64,000 nt of DNA from Pseudomonas lalkuanensis. GTDB lineage: Bacteria > Pseudomonadota > Gammaproteobacteria > Pseudomonadales > Pseudomonadaceae. Of this stretch, positions 63,961 through 64,000 are shown in pieces (positions within the stretch are counted from its first letter, which is position 1; each line of letters starts with the position of its first letter). The notes beneath the pieces are model-generated. The model had not been told where the DNA came from, ran no database searches, and saw only the letters and a program-made list of their open reading frames with translations. Location of the stretch: positions 3,328,001 to 3,392,000 of the forward strand of contig NZ_CP043311.1 of NCBI RefSeq assembly GCF_008807375.1, in the 5' to 3' direction. Both the position numbers and the translations under genes were made by a program.

Positions 63961-64000
63961 CGAAGATGGGTGGGCAGCACTTCGTCCTGCTCAGCGACTG

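Overview
The window is a GC-rich stretch of a Pseudomonas chromosome. Gene order and the close similarity of the housekeeping proteins suggest a relative of the P. aeruginosa / P. resinovorans group. From memory, the run from yccA to tlpQ matches the PAO1 neighbourhood of about PA2604 to PA2654. It is almost all core genome. The accessory signals are at the two ends and in intergenic repeats.

Layout. 1-700: the tail of a tyrosine integrase facing the 3' end of a tRNA-Ser(UGA) gene, that is, one edge of an element lying mostly outside the window. 0.8-5 kb: yccA, the tusDCBE sulfur relay with ybiB, and a glutathionyl-hydroquinone reductase. 5-12.6 kb, minus strand: ftsK-lolA-rarA-crcB-serS-cysG. 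12.9-18.9 kb: trxB, then an N-degron group (aat, bpt, infA, clpA, clpS) and cspD. 18.9-22.8 kb: two isocitrate dehydrogenases of unrelated families, divergently transcribed (icd, idh). 22.9-29.8 kb: nudJ, mnmA-hflD, purB, then a four-gene operon (ribosomal oxygenase, GNAT, PLD-like protein, secretin-domain protein). 30.3-34.8 kb: aceA, a small L,D-transpeptidase-like protein and a Tat-exported PhoX phosphatase. 35.3-50.1 kb: the complete 13-gene nuo operon (nuoA to nuoN, nuoC and nuoD fused). 50.4-55.9 kb: two chemoreceptors (CtpM-like and TlpQ-like) around a Na+/H+ antiporter-family gene. 56-64 kb: an FMN reductase, an atypical enhancer-binding-protein regulator divergent from a GNAT/C39-peptidase fusion, a membrane-anchored di-heme cytochrome c paired with a catalase-like haemoprotein, and a homocysteine S-methyltransferase-family gene.

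Functional links. tusDCBE and mnmA serve the same tRNA 2-thiouridine pathway. icd, idh and aceA form the isocitrate branch point of the TCA and glyoxylate routes. aat, bpt, clpS and clpA make and read N-terminal degrons. The less described parts are the 56.9-62.7 kb block (regulator with a degenerate AAA+ core, GNAT-C39 fusion, cytochrome/catalase-like pair) and the operon ending in a stand-alone secretin-domain protein at 29-29.8 kb. No CRISPR array, insertion sequence or rRNA gene was seen.
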